DNA of 64,000 bases from Treponema_I sp045631425 (GTDB lineage: Bacteria; Spirochaetota; Spirochaetia; Treponematales; Treponemataceae): the NCBI GenBank assembly GCA_045631425.1, contig JAZQUR010000084.1, forward strand, positions 49,091-113,090, read 5' to 3'. The position numbers and the translations under genes are program-made. The first letter of the stretch is position 1; each line of letters starts with the position of its first letter. The notes below the pieces were generated by a model. The model searched no databases and was not told the origin of the DNA. It saw nothing but the letters and a program-made list of their open reading frames with translations. This document shows, piece after piece, positions 33,682 through 42,157 of the stretch.

Positions 33682-34755
33682 TTGCCTTTTTTGAGTCTTT
33701 CTACATATAATTTTAGAAATCTTGAAAATAAAACAATAGACCTTCTTTCAAAGGAGGTCTATTTTGTTGGTGAGAATGGGCAGGGAAAAAGTAACTTGCT
33801 TGAAGCACTATATATTTCCTCTTATGCTTCTTCTTTTAGAACTAAAGTAGAAAATGAACTAATAAAAAACGGCGAAAATGAATATTCTATCAGAGGATTT
33901 TTTAGAGAAGAATCTGAAAAAACAACATCTATATCAATCACTTATAAAAACGGAAAAAAACGTATAGAAAAAAATGGAAAGCAAATAAAAGATAGAAAAG
34001 AACTTATAAATGCTATTCCATGTGTTTTATTTTGTCATGATGATTTAGAATTTTCTGTTGGAGAGCCTGAAAGACGTCGCTTTTTTATTGATCAGTGTCT
34101 TTCAATGTATGATGTTGTTTATATCGATGTAATCAGAAAATACAAGCAAATTTTGAAAAACCGAAATATAGTTTTGAAAGAACAAAAATTTGATTTACTA
34201 GAAATGTATGATATTCCTCTGGTAAAAGAGGGCTTGGAAATTCAAAAGCGTCGGAAAAAAGCGATTTTCAAATTTAATACAATTTTTACATCCCTTTATG
34301 AGCAAATTTCTGGTATTGAAGGTGTGAAAATTCATTATGAGCCTTCTTGGAAATCAGAAGAAGAAAATGAGGTTTTGGACTATGTTTTATCAAAGCGTGA
34401 AGGTGATAAAGCCATGGGAACTACTTTATCGGGGCCTCATCGTGATAGAATATATTTTGTGAAAGACGGAAAAAACTTTATATCAACTGCTTCAACTGGG
34501 CAAAGACGTCTTATTGCGCTGATTTTGAGAATTGCTCAGGCAACTTATTACACAGAAATCACTGGGAAAAAGCCAATTTTGCTAATGGATGATGTTTTGC
34601 TTGAACTAGATCCGAACAAACGTCAAAGCTTAACAGCCCTACTTCCAAAATACGACCAGTTGTTTTGTACTTTTTTGCCAGGGGAACCTTATGAAAGATA
34701 TAAACATTCCACCACTCGCATATATCAAATAGAAAATGGAGATTGGGTTGAGTAA
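33682..34755 (+). CDS. recF: DNA replication and repair protein RecF
   Basis: A 357-residue SMC-like ATPase: N-terminal 'LSTYNFRNLENKTIDL', Walker A 'GENGQGKSN' (30-38), signature 'ASTGQRRLIAL' and Walker B 'PILLMDDVLLELD'. It recognises gapped DNA and recruits RecOR (recR at 13.5 kb). The start codon is TTG 33682, supported by AGGAG 6 nt upstream that overlaps the end of dnaN. The downstream DUF721 gene overlaps its 3' end. Confidence 0.95.
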   Translation: MPFLSLSTYNFRNLENKTIDLLSKEVYFVGENGQGKSNLLEALYISSYASSFRTKVENELIKNGENEYSIRGFFREESEKTTSISITYKNGKKRIEKNGKQIKDRKELINAIPCVLFCHDDLEFSVGEPERRRFFIDQCLSMYDVVYIDVIRKYKQILKNRNIVLKEQKFDLLEMYDIPLVKEGLEIQKRRKKAIFKFNTIFTSLYEQISGIEGVKIHYEPSWKSEEENEVLDYVLSKREGDKAMGTTLSGPHRDRIYFVKDGKNFISTASTGQRRLIALILRIAQATYYTEITGKKPILLMDDVLLELDPNKRQSLTALLPKYDQLFCTFLPGEPYERYKHSTTRIYQIENGDWVE

Positions 34756-35230
34756 TTATACTGAAAAGGCAGATACATTAATATCAAACTTTTTTTCAAA
34801 TATCAGTTCTTCGGTAAATGAAGCTAATAAAACGGTTTCGGTTTGGCGCGAAGTTTTATTATCAATAAAGAGTCATCGTATTGATGGAAGTCAGTTGGCA
34901 GATCACAGTAGAATTATTGAGTTGAAAAACGGGAATTTGTTGGTGGAAACTGATCATCCCGGGCGAATTCAGTTGTTTCAAATGTATAAAAATTATATTC
35001 AAAATGGAATAAATAGAAAACTACCGGAATTGGAAGTAAAAAATATAGTTTTTCGGCTAAAAAAGAATGAAAAAAGCGGCACAGCAAAAAATGCGGAAGA
35101 AATAATCAGGGAACGGTTCGAATCTGATAATATAGATGATGATTTTGAGAAAAAATATCCTTCATCAAATGAAAAAGGTGATTTGCCAGATGAATTAAAA
35201 GCTATTTTTGATAGGATGAAGAATAACTAA
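34748..35230 (+). CDS. DUF721 (DciA-like) protein
   Basis: A 160-residue protein of the DUF721 group found right after recF in spirochaetes and many other bacteria. The core is 'VWREVLLSIKSHRIDG...HSRIIELKNGNLLVETDHPGRIQ', a short KH-like fold; the C-terminal third is charged and low-complexity. DciA proteins help load the replicative helicase in bacteria lacking DnaC, which suits this position. The start is taken as TTG 34748 because GGAG lies 7 nt before it; the ATG at 34736 is the alternative and would overlap recF by 20 nt. Confidence 0.78.
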   Translation: MSNYTEKADTLISNFFSNISSSVNEANKTVSVWREVLLSIKSHRIDGSQLADHSRIIELKNGNLLVETDHPGRIQLFQMYKNYIQNGINRKLPELEVKNIVFRLKKNEKSGTAKNAEEIIRERFESDNIDDDFEKKYPSSNEKGDLPDELKAIFDRMKNN

Positions 35231-35238
35231 AATTTGGA

Positions 35239-35251
35239 GTCGCTTCGCGAC
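35239..35251. other. Short hairpin before slyX
   Basis: GTCGC-TTC-GCGAC, a perfect 5-bp GC hairpin just before the AGGAG ribosome site of the next gene; it could weakly shape its translation. Confidence 0.35.
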
Positions 35252-35261
35252 AGGAGATATT

Positions 35262-35462
35262 ATGGAAGATAGAATTACTGCTTTGGAAATAAAAATTGCT
35301 TATTTAGAGGATTTTTTAAATAAACTACAGGCCATCGCTGTTGAGCAAGGCGAAATTGTTGATACATTGAAAGTTGAAAATCGGGTTTTGAAGTCTAAAA
35401 TTAAAGAAATCTTAGATAATCAAGAACAAGATATTCCAAACCGTCGGCCGCCGCATTATTGA
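35262..35462 (+). CDS. slyX: SlyX-like small coiled-coil protein
   Basis: A 66-residue protein, 'MEDRITALEIKIAYLEDFLNK' followed by heptad-like repeats and the C-terminal 'NRRPPHY'. This is the full pattern of the SlyX family (coiled coil ending in PPHY). Its function is unknown; family members often occur with slyD, though here slyD is 25 kb away. AGGAG precedes ATG 35262. It is the last gene of the dnaN-recF-DUF721 group. Confidence 0.85.
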   Translation: MEDRITALEIKIAYLEDFLNKLQAIAVEQGEIVDTLKVENRVLKSKIKEILDNQEQDIPNRRPPHY

Positions 35463-35837
35463 TTTATCAGCTTTGAAAAGCTGGTAAACTTTTACGAGGG
35501 GAGAAAACCCTTTTTTTCGATGAAAAGGGTTTTCTCCCCTCGTGCACCTCTCTTTCCTAAAAAGACGACCAGAGGCTTTGCCAGCCTCTGGACTCTGGGC
35601 TGAGGAGTTTTTTGGGAATATTTGAGTTGTTGGCTTACGTGATTGGAATTGATGTCGGAAACGGGTCTTCGAGCGTTTCTGTTGGTGACCCACGTGTTTG
35701 GGGAAGGTTTCAGGCACGACTTGACAGCGTGCCGTGTTTAAACTAATTTATTTTTCAAATTCTATAGTTCACAGAAAAGAAATAGCAAACAAAATCTTTT
35801 ACTTGACCATAAAACTGAAAAAAACTAAACTTGAAAT
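35463..35837. repeat. Hairpin-rich intergenic island after slyX
   Basis: 375 bp without a credible gene and with several perfect hairpins: CAGCTTT/AAAGCTG (35468-35483); a 21-bp perfect stem ACGAGGGG..CCTTTT / AAAAGG..CCCCTCGT with an 8-nt loop (35494-35543); CCAGAGGC/GCCTCTGG (35569-35591); GGCACG/CGTGCC (35713-35733). The patch is richer in G+C than its surroundings. The first hairpin may end the slyX transcript. The last 40 bp hold the promoter of the next gene. Confidence 0.75.
35803..35831 (+). promoter_or_regulatory. Promoter of the YibQ-type deacetylase, leaderless
   Basis: TTGACC (35803-35808), 17-bp spacer, TAAACT (35826-35831), 6 nt to ATG 35838. Confidence 0.7.
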
Positions 35838-36911
35838 ATGAAAAAAAAGCAGAAATTTTCCCTTCCAGATTCTAAAATCATTTTGCTAACATCACTCATT
35901 TTAATTGTTGGTGTGATTATGCTTTTCGTTAGCATTTTTCTCTCTCCATCACAAAATCAAAATGATACAGTTTTAGAAACCATAATTGTCCAAAAAGAGG
36001 AAAACACAAAACAAGATTCTTCTCAAAAAACAGAAACTCAAACTCCACCAAAAACCGTGGAAAAAGTTGATACAGAAACAAAAGTTTCAACCCAAGTAAA
36101 AACCGAAAAAACTGAAACTCAAAAGCAACTAGAAACAACCAAAACTGAAAAAGTTGTTATTGTGGAAAAGCCAAAAACTGTAGAAACTGTTACCTCAGAA
36201 AAGCCAAAATCTGAAACAACTACAGTAAAACCAACAAAGTCTGGAAAGCTAGTTTTCGTTTTTGATGATGCTGGTCACAATATGACTCAACTAAAGCCTT
36301 TTTTGTCTATGCCATTTCCTATCACCGTGGCAATTTTACCAAAATTACCTTACACAAAAGAAGCGGCTGCTGCACTTAAAAATGCAAATATTTGTACGAT
36401 TTTGCACCAGCCAATGCAAGCAGTAAATCTTTCTGTTGATCCAGGACCTGGTGCCATCAAACCAGAAATGTATTCATACGAGATTGAAGAAATTGTAAAG
36501 AGTAACCTTTCAGAAGTTGGAGACCTTATTGGTATGAACAACCACGAAGGCTCTTTAATCACAGCCTCACAAAGTGATATTGGGACAGTTTTGGATATTT
36601 GCAAAGAAAAAGGTCTTATTTTCTTGGATTCTAGAACAAACTCTGCATCAAAAGCAAAACAAGCTGCCCTAGAACGCGGCATGACAATTTTAGAACGGGA
36701 TATTTTCCTAGATAACATACAGGATAGAGCCGAAATCATAGCCATGGTAAACAAAGGCTTAGAAATCGCTGATAAAAAAGGCTACGCAATTATGATTGGT
36801 CACGTTTGGTGCAAAGATTTAGCAAATATTTTGTCAGAAATGTATCCCAAATTAAAAGCCCAAGGCTACAGTTTTTTAACATTGGAAGAATTATATAACG
36901 AACTAAACTAA
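35838..36911 (+). CDS. Divergent polysaccharide deacetylase family protein (YibQ/DUF610)
   Basis: A 357-residue protein with one N-terminal membrane anchor (about residues 14-36), a 90-residue Thr/Lys/Glu-rich periplasmic linker (36-130), and a NodB-fold domain: 'KLVFVFDDAGHN', 'FPITVAILPKLPYT', 'ILHQPMQA', 'GMNNHEGS', 'LFLDSRT'-like 'IFLDSRT', and 'IMIGHVW'. The Asp-Asp and His residues of the metal site are present. YibQ-type proteins are thought to act on envelope polysaccharide, but their substrate is unknown. It is a single gene with its own leaderless promoter and a terminator. Confidence 0.85.
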   Translation: MKKKQKFSLPDSKIILLTSLILIVGVIMLFVSIFLSPSQNQNDTVLETIIVQKEENTKQDSSQKTETQTPPKTVEKVDTETKVSTQVKTEKTETQKQLETTKTEKVVIVEKPKTVETVTSEKPKSETTTVKPTKSGKLVFVFDDAGHNMTQLKPFLSMPFPITVAILPKLPYTKEAAAALKNANICTILHQPMQAVNLSVDPGPGAIKPEMYSYEIEEIVKSNLSEVGDLIGMNNHEGSLITASQSDIGTVLDICKEKGLIFLDSRTNSASKAKQAALERGMTILERDIFLDNIQDRAEIIAMVNKGLEIADKKGYAIMIGHVWCKDLANILSEMYPKLKAQGYSFLTLEELYNELN

Positions 36912-36930
36912 TATACTTTATAAACAAAAA

Positions 36931-36962
36931 AAGCACTGCCTAAGTCAACAGACAGTGCTTTC
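36931..36962. terminator. Bidirectional terminator
   Basis: AAAGCACTG (36931-36939) / CAGTGCTTT (36954-36962) with A-run before and T-rich after, between the convergent deacetylase and UMP kinase genes. Confidence 0.75.
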
Positions 36963-36975
36963 ATTTTAACAAACC

Positions 36976-37668
36976 TTAACCAATTTTTGTACCGATAAAA
37001 TCTTTATCATCTAAGATATTTCTAATGTTTTCGATATTTTTACCACCAGCACAAATTACAGAAATACCATTAGAAGCAGCTCTTTTACTTGCGATTGGAT
37101 CAAATGGACAGTTCTTTCCAGGAGTCCATTCATCACCTACCATTTTTCTAAAATCATCCCAAGAAATTGTGTCTAAAGGCTTTGCATCAGGATTTGTACG
37201 AGGATCGTCTGTGTAAACTTTTTCAATATTAGAAAGATTTACAACAGTTTTTGCAGCAAAACGTTCTGCAAGAAGAACTGCATCATTATCAGTTGAAAAA
37301 CCAGGTTTCCATCCTGCTGCAACCAAAATTCTTCCTGAAAATTCTTCGATAGCAGTAGGATCATACACAACATCTTGTGGACAAAGATTTCCAAAAGAAG
37401 CTTTCAAAAGTTGTGCGTTTAATCTTGTTGCCATAATTCCAATCCAGTCAGCTTGATCAGAAGTAGCGTTTTGATCATTTTCTGTGATTTTCTTATAAGC
37501 ATTTTGATAAACACGTGCAGGAGCACCACCACCAACAACTAAAATCAGCTTTCTTGTGCTGTCTTCTTTTAACCAGTCTTTTACCATTCCGATAAATGCT
37601 GTTAAAAACTCTGTATCTGGTTCATTTGGAACAACAATTGAACCACCAACTGATAATACTTTTACCAT
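36976..37668 (-). CDS. pyrH: UMP kinase (archaeal/spirochaete type)
   Basis: A 230-residue amino-acid-kinase-fold enzyme: 'KVLSVGGSIVVP' (phosphate loop), 'LILVVGGGAPARVYQNAY', 'GWKPGFSTDNDAVLLAERF' and 'NLSNIEKVYTDDPR'. The sequence matches the archaeal-like branch of UMP kinase rather than the usual bacterial PyrH. It makes UDP from UMP. The ATG 37668 start has AAGGA upstream; the longer reading frame would overlap the previous gene. Last gene of the sigma/anti-sigma operon. Confidence 0.88.
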   Translation of the reverse strand: MVKVLSVGGSIVVPNEPDTEFLTAFIGMVKDWLKEDSTRKLILVVGGGAPARVYQNAYKKITENDQNATSDQADWIGIMATRLNAQLLKASFGNLCPQDVVYDPTAIEEFSGRILVAAGWKPGFSTDNDAVLLAERFAAKTVVNLSNIEKVYTDDPRTNPDAKPLDTISWDDFRKMVGDEWTPGKNCPFDPIASKRAASNGISVICAGGKNIENIRNILDDKDFIGTKIG

Positions 37669-37685
37669 TTTAGTATCCTTATAAA

Positions 37686-39362
37686 TTAGTATATGCCCAA
37701 AACTTGAACCGGAGTCCAATAAGAGCTATATTGCAAAGTTTCGTCTGAAGCCTCTTCCCATATAGATTGTAAAGCATAAGATCTAGGTCTGTAAACTTTT
37801 TTTCCAGCGGATTGAGAGCCTTTGATATTATTTATATCCCGAGAAAATGTTACGTGCTGAGAATCAAGATTTCCAAAGTAAAATTCCTTAGGATTTGTTG
37901 ATGGTTGGAAAACTTCACATTCAAGACCAGCCCCCATTGCAGGGTCAACAGGAATCCATCCCACTGTGTCTAAGTAAAATTCTGCCCACCAGTGATTTTG
38001 AGCTGTCATATTTTGTTGGATAATAACACCAGAATCCAAAATTGTAGGAATTCCCGCTGCACGAGAAAGCATAGTGAAAAGCAAAGCCATATCAAAAGCA
38101 TCAGCACTTCCAGTTTCCAAAACATCTAAAGTATCACTTGTAAGAGGCTTAGTTTCCTGCAACAACACAAAATTATTAATAATATAATTGTAAATCAACT
38201 GTGCTTTTTTGTAAGGACTTGTTTCCTTTTTCACTATTGTATTTGCAAGTTTCACGATTTTTTCATTATCACTTTTTATAAAATCGTTACTTTTTGTATA
38301 TGCAGAATAAAATTCTTTTGCTACAGTTTGTGTTTTCGCAGTTGGATTTGAAATTGTTGTGGTTACTGCGAGAGTTTTTACCACAAAAGAGTTCTTAAAC
38401 TCAAATTTCTTGCTTTGCTCTAAAACAGAGTTGTCCACAGAAATTTGCTGAATTACAGAATTTTCATAATTTGATAAAATTGGAGTTGGCACAGATTCAG
38501 TTGTTAAAACAGAACGCTGCCAAGCACTAATTGATGGATGAGGCATAAACACAGTGATAGAAGCCTTTGAATCAGTTTTTATATCTTGAACATTTGCTCC
38601 CAAAGTCAAAATATAAGTATGCTCATCAGTGTATTCTTTTTTTCCGTTGGCCTTATTCAAATCAATGCGGATTTTATTACTTTCACCGTTTTGTGTTTTA
38701 ATGTAAAAATACCCAGAAGTTGCCCCATCTGGAATTCGCAAAGTAATTTCTTGGTCACCCCAATAAAGATAATCGCCGTCAAAATCAGAACAAGTTATCC
38801 AAGAATCAGAGGAAGAGTTTACAATTTTTGATGTAAAATAAGCTTCACTATCCTTTCTAAGAGAACCAAAATTTGTTCCAGAAATAGTGATTGTACTGCC
38901 AATAGTTAAATTATCACCAGTGAAATATTGAATATGTGGCTGGGTTGTAGTTGTATTTACAGGGACAGGAATAGGCATCGTATCTTTGTCTGTAAAAACC
39001 ACTGGCTCAGAACGACCAGCAGGAGTAACAACATACATCAATCCGTCACTGATTGTAAATGGCAAAACCAAACTGATTTCAGTATCTGTCCAAATTGTGT
39101 AATCAGATGCGGTAATTCTGTTTCCACCAAGTTCAACATAACTGTCCGAACGTTGAGTTCCAAAATGCTTACCTTTTAGGCTAACAACTTCGCCGCCAGT
39201 TCCCACAGATGGTGTAAGAGAGTATATTACAGGAGCTTTCTGCAAATATCGAGAAATAAAGATAATTGAAAAAGTAATTGCTAAACAAGCAAAAAGATAG
39301 AGACCACCTCTAAAGGATGGATATTTTCTAAACAGATATGAAAATTTGCTTTCAGATTTCAC
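37686..39362 (-). CDS. TIG-domain protein with transglutaminase-like domain lacking the catalytic Cys
   Basis: A 558-residue protein with one N-terminal membrane anchor (about 19-40), two IPT/TIG beta domains ('SLTPSVGTGGEVVSLKGKHFG' near 50 and 'GSTITISGTNFGSLRKDSE' near 155), a middle domain, and a transglutaminase-like domain (about 390-490: 'AQLIYNYIINNF', 'FDMALLFTMLSRAAGIPT', 'NHWWAEFYLDTVGWIPVDPAMG'). At the catalytic position the usual Gly-x-Cys is 'SADAF', with Ala422 in place of Cys, while the His and Asp are kept. It is thus likely a binding or structural protein outside the cytoplasmic membrane. GTG 39362 overlaps the anti-sigma stop (GTGA). Confidence 0.82.
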   Translation of the reverse strand: MKSESKFSYLFRKYPSFRGGLYLFACLAITFSIIFISRYLQKAPVIYSLTPSVGTGGEVVSLKGKHFGTQRSDSYVELGGNRITASDYTIWTDTEISLVLPFTISDGLMYVVTPAGRSEPVVFTDKDTMPIPVPVNTTTTQPHIQYFTGDNLTIGSTITISGTNFGSLRKDSEAYFTSKIVNSSSDSWITCSDFDGDYLYWGDQEITLRIPDGATSGYFYIKTQNGESNKIRIDLNKANGKKEYTDEHTYILTLGANVQDIKTDSKASITVFMPHPSISAWQRSVLTTESVPTPILSNYENSVIQQISVDNSVLEQSKKFEFKNSFVVKTLAVTTTISNPTAKTQTVAKEFYSAYTKSNDFIKSDNEKIVKLANTIVKKETSPYKKAQLIYNYIINNFVLLQETKPLTSDTLDVLETGSADAFDMALLFTMLSRAAGIPTILDSGVIIQQNMTAQNHWWAEFYLDTVGWIPVDPAMGAGLECEVFQPSTNPKEFYFGNLDSQHVTFSRDINNIKGSQSAGKKVYRPRSYALQSIWEEASDETLQYSSYWTPVQVLGIY

Positions 39363-40012
39363 TTTTCTACGTCCACAATAAAAGATGTAGGTAGTATAAC
39401 ATCTCTTGGGGTAGTTTGTGAATTGAAATCAACAAATCCTGATAAATTTATGCTAATTGTTATAGTTTGAGACAAATCTGGTCTAAAAATATCAATTGTA
39501 GCAGTAGTCAATCTTTCTCCAGTTGTAGCAACAGGTGTTGTAGAATAAAGAGAAGCCTCGCGAGCAACTCCTGTTTCTCGCAATGAAACTACATTTTGCT
39601 GATTAGAAGCGTTTATTCCAGAAAAAATTTGTGGCTGGGAAATTATTTGAGCTGGTGTGTTTTTATGTGCGCGAATAGGGAGAATAACAGCCAAAAACAA
39701 AGCTGCCACAGTGATAACAGGCATTGACCATCGGGCAAAACTTGAAAATTGAAAACCTGCTGGAGTAGTTACAGATTTATATTTCATCTTTGTTTTTAAT
39801 CTTAGAAAACTTTCGTCCAATTCAGAATCTGAAAAAGATATTGCACATGCGTCCTCTTGTAAAGTTGATTGTAAAAACTTCATTTTATCCAACTGTTTTT
39901 TACATTCACTACAAGATGATAAATGTTCTTCTAATTTTTGCTCATATTGTCGTGGCAATTCTTTATCAATATAAACTGATAATAAATCTAACTCAGGGCA
40001 AGTAGACATCAT
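39359..40012 (-). CDS. Anti-sigma factor with zinc-finger (zf-HC2) domain
   Basis: A 217-residue protein: N-terminal 'CPELDLLSVYIDKELP' and 'HLSSCSECKKQL' form the zf-HC2 anti-sigma fold (HX3CX2C); a membrane segment follows at about 95-113 ('WSMPVITVAALFLAVILPI') and a periplasmic tail of about 100 residues. It should hold the ECF sigma factor encoded just upstream at the membrane until a signal from outside. The tail has no known sensor domain. The start overlaps the sigma gene by 20 nt (ATGATG at 40012 with AGGAG upstream). Confidence 0.85.
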   Translation of the reverse strand: MMSTCPELDLLSVYIDKELPRQYEQKLEEHLSSCSECKKQLDKMKFLQSTLQEDACAISFSDSELDESFLRLKTKMKYKSVTTPAGFQFSSFARWSMPVITVAALFLAVILPIRAHKNTPAQIISQPQIFSGINASNQQNVVSLRETGVAREASLYSTTPVATTGERLTTATIDIFRPDLSQTITISINLSGFVDFNSQTTPRDVILPTSFIVDVEK

Positions 40013-40568
40013 TTTCTCCTAAAATTTTTGCAAGTTGTTCTCGAGCTCGGAAAATTCTAACTTTTACGTTCCCCTCCGTAATTCCAAGCACTCGACCAAT
40101 CTCTTTATAATTTAATTCGGCATATTCCCGTAAAATTAATACCATTCTAAGATTTTCAGGAAGTTGATCTAAAGCATCTTTTGTCTTTTTAATAGCCTCT
40201 GCTTTTAGAAGTTCTACTTCACCAGATTCAGCTTTTCGAGTATCTTCTCGCAATGCTCGTTCGTATGCACGTTTTTCTCTAACCTTACGTTTTGCGTAAT
40301 TTAACGAAGCGTTTTTTACAACTCGAATCAACCAAAATTTTGCATCATCAAGGGAAGGAAAAACAAGTTTCTTTTCCCGCATTTTGATAAGAGAGTCGTG
40401 CACTAAATCTTCAGCCGCCTCTTCGTCATTTACAATTCTGTAAGAAATACGAAAAAGCGTCTGCATTACTGCGTTGTAAATTTTTCTAAAATCAGAGTCT
40501 TTTTCAGAATATACAGCATCACCTGTATTCGAAAAAAATGCCCCATGATCACTTCTATCGTTAAACAA
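39993..40568 (-). CDS. ECF sigma factor (RpoE-like)
   Basis: A 191-residue sigma-70 family protein: region 2 'LFRISYRIVNDEEAAEDLVHDSLIKM...FWLIRVVKNASLNY' and region 4 'LDQLPENLRMVLILREYAELNYKEIGRVLGITEGNVKVRIFRAREQL'. It directs RNA polymerase to envelope- or stress-type promoters; its anti-sigma factor is the next gene. The start is TTG 40568 with GGAGG 7 nt upstream. The operon order sigma, anti-sigma, TIG protein, UMP kinase suggests that the TIG protein is a signal receiver or target of the pathway. Confidence 0.9.
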   Translation of the reverse strand: MFNDRSDHGAFFSNTGDAVYSEKDSDFRKIYNAVMQTLFRISYRIVNDEEAAEDLVHDSLIKMREKKLVFPSLDDAKFWLIRVVKNASLNYAKRKVREKRAYERALREDTRKAESGEVELLKAEAIKKTKDALDQLPENLRMVLILREYAELNYKEIGRVLGITEGNVKVRIFRAREQLAKILGENDVYLP

Positions 40569-40596
40569 TTATGCCTCCAAAAAGGTTACAAGCAAT

Positions 40597-42075
40597 TTAC
40601 TCTTTTTTCCAAACTGTGCCTTCTGGAGTGTCCACAAGAACAATGCCTTTTTCTTTTAGAATATTTCTAATTTCGTCTGCTCTTGCCCAGTTTTTTGATT
40701 TCTTTGCTTCGTTTCTTTCTGCAACCAAAGCATCAATTTCTGGATCGCTTTCACCTTGAGCAGTTTCAGCAACAGGCGATAATGCTTCACGTGCTTTTTC
40801 AATCAGATTTAAGCCAAGAACACAATCAAGTTTTGCAATAAGAGCAAGTTTTTCTTTTGCCTCAATATTTTGATTTTTGATAGCAACTTGCAATTCTGAC
40901 AAAGCTTTTGGAGTTGAAAGGTCATCTTCAATAGCTTTTGTAAATGCTTCGATTACTTTTGCAGCATTTTCTGACCAGTCATTTTTTGCAAGGATTTCAG
41001 CTTCTGTGTATGTAAAATCTTTTTCATCAGCTAGAACTTTTGCAACACGAGAAACAAGAGCTTTACGTGCATTTTTTGCAGAATCCATTGCATCAAAAGA
41101 GAAAGCAACTTGACTTCTGTAATGAGCACCTAACAAGAAAAAGCGATAATCAAGCGGGTCATATCCTTTGTCTACAAGTGTTTGTAGAGTTAAGAAGTTT
41201 CCACTTGATTTTGACATTTTACCGCCATCTTCGCCATCTTTTGTTTTTGCGATAACCAAAAACTCGTTATGAAGCCAGTAATTAACCCATTTTTTGCCAG
41301 TGGCGCCTTCTGACTGTGCAATTTCGTTTGTGTGGTGAATTGGAATATGGTCGATTCCACCAGTGTGAATATCAAAAGATTCCCCAAGATATTTCATACT
41401 CATAGCAGAACATTCGATGTGCCATCCTGGATATCCTCTACCCCATGGACTGTCCCAAGTTAGAGCTTGATTTTCAAATTTTGATTTTGTGAACCATAGA
41501 ACAAAGTCATAAGGATTGCGTTTATTTTGGTCAACATCGATACGAGCACCAGCTTTCAAATCATCAAGATTTAAGTTTGCAAGTTCGCCGTATTTTGGGA
41601 AAGTTGAAACATCAAAATATAGATTTCCACCAGCCATATATGTGTGGCCGTTTTCTTCAATCCGTTTGATAAGAGCAATCATTTCTCCTACGTGTTCTGT
41701 GGCTTTACAAACTGTAGTTGGACGTTTGATGTTTAGTCGGTCAATATCATTGAAGAAAGCTTTTGTGTAAAAATCTGCTATTTCAAGAACAGATTGTCCT
41801 CTTTCCTTTGCTGTTTTTAGCATTTTATCTTCACCGTCATCAGCATCCCCAGAAAGGTGCCCAATGTCTGTAACATTCATAACGTGATTAATATCATAAC
41901 CTAAAAATCTTAGAGTTCTATCTAATGTATCAAGAAAAACATAGGCACGTAGATTTCCGATATGGGCGTAATTGTAAACTGTAGGTCCACATCCATAAAA
42001 ACCAACTTTACCTTCTGTTAGAGGTTGAAAATCTTCCATCTTGCGACCCATTGTATTAAACAAACGTAATGCCAT
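40597..42075 (-). CDS. cysS: Cysteinyl-tRNA synthetase
   Basis: A 492-residue class I synthetase: 'FYGCGPTVYNYAHIGNLRAYVFLDTL' with the zinc Cys and the HIGH motif as HIGN (38-41), 'GYPGWHIECSAM' and 'HHTNEIAQSE' (zinc site), and 'KMSKSSGNFLT' (KMSKS). The C-terminal helical part binds tRNA. It charges tRNA-Cys. ATG 42075 has AAGGAG upstream. It lies 28 nt before the ECF sigma factor start, on the same strand, so read-through into the stress operon is possible. Confidence 0.96.
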   Translation of the reverse strand: MALRLFNTMGRKMEDFQPLTEGKVGFYGCGPTVYNYAHIGNLRAYVFLDTLDRTLRFLGYDINHVMNVTDIGHLSGDADDGEDKMLKTAKERGQSVLEIADFYTKAFFNDIDRLNIKRPTTVCKATEHVGEMIALIKRIEENGHTYMAGGNLYFDVSTFPKYGELANLNLDDLKAGARIDVDQNKRNPYDFVLWFTKSKFENQALTWDSPWGRGYPGWHIECSAMSMKYLGESFDIHTGGIDHIPIHHTNEIAQSEGATGKKWVNYWLHNEFLVIAKTKDGEDGGKMSKSSGNFLTLQTLVDKGYDPLDYRFFLLGAHYRSQVAFSFDAMDSAKNARKALVSRVAKVLADEKDFTYTEAEILAKNDWSENAAKVIEAFTKAIEDDLSTPKALSELQVAIKNQNIEAKEKLALIAKLDCVLGLNLIEKAREALSPVAETAQGESDPEIDALVAERNEAKKSKNWARADEIRNILKEKGIVLVDTPEGTVWKKE

Positions 42076-42157
42076 TTTTGTCTTTTCTCCTTAAAAATTT
42101 GCAAATTGATATATATTGGTTTATCAAATTATATATTTATTATATACTAAATTTAAT

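Noticed and set aside
35412..35717. 101-codon open frame on the - strand across the hairpin island
   Set aside because: It runs through both arms of the 21-bp stem and into slyX, is rich in Lys/Arg/Pro and has no ribosome site; the palindromes explain the open frame.
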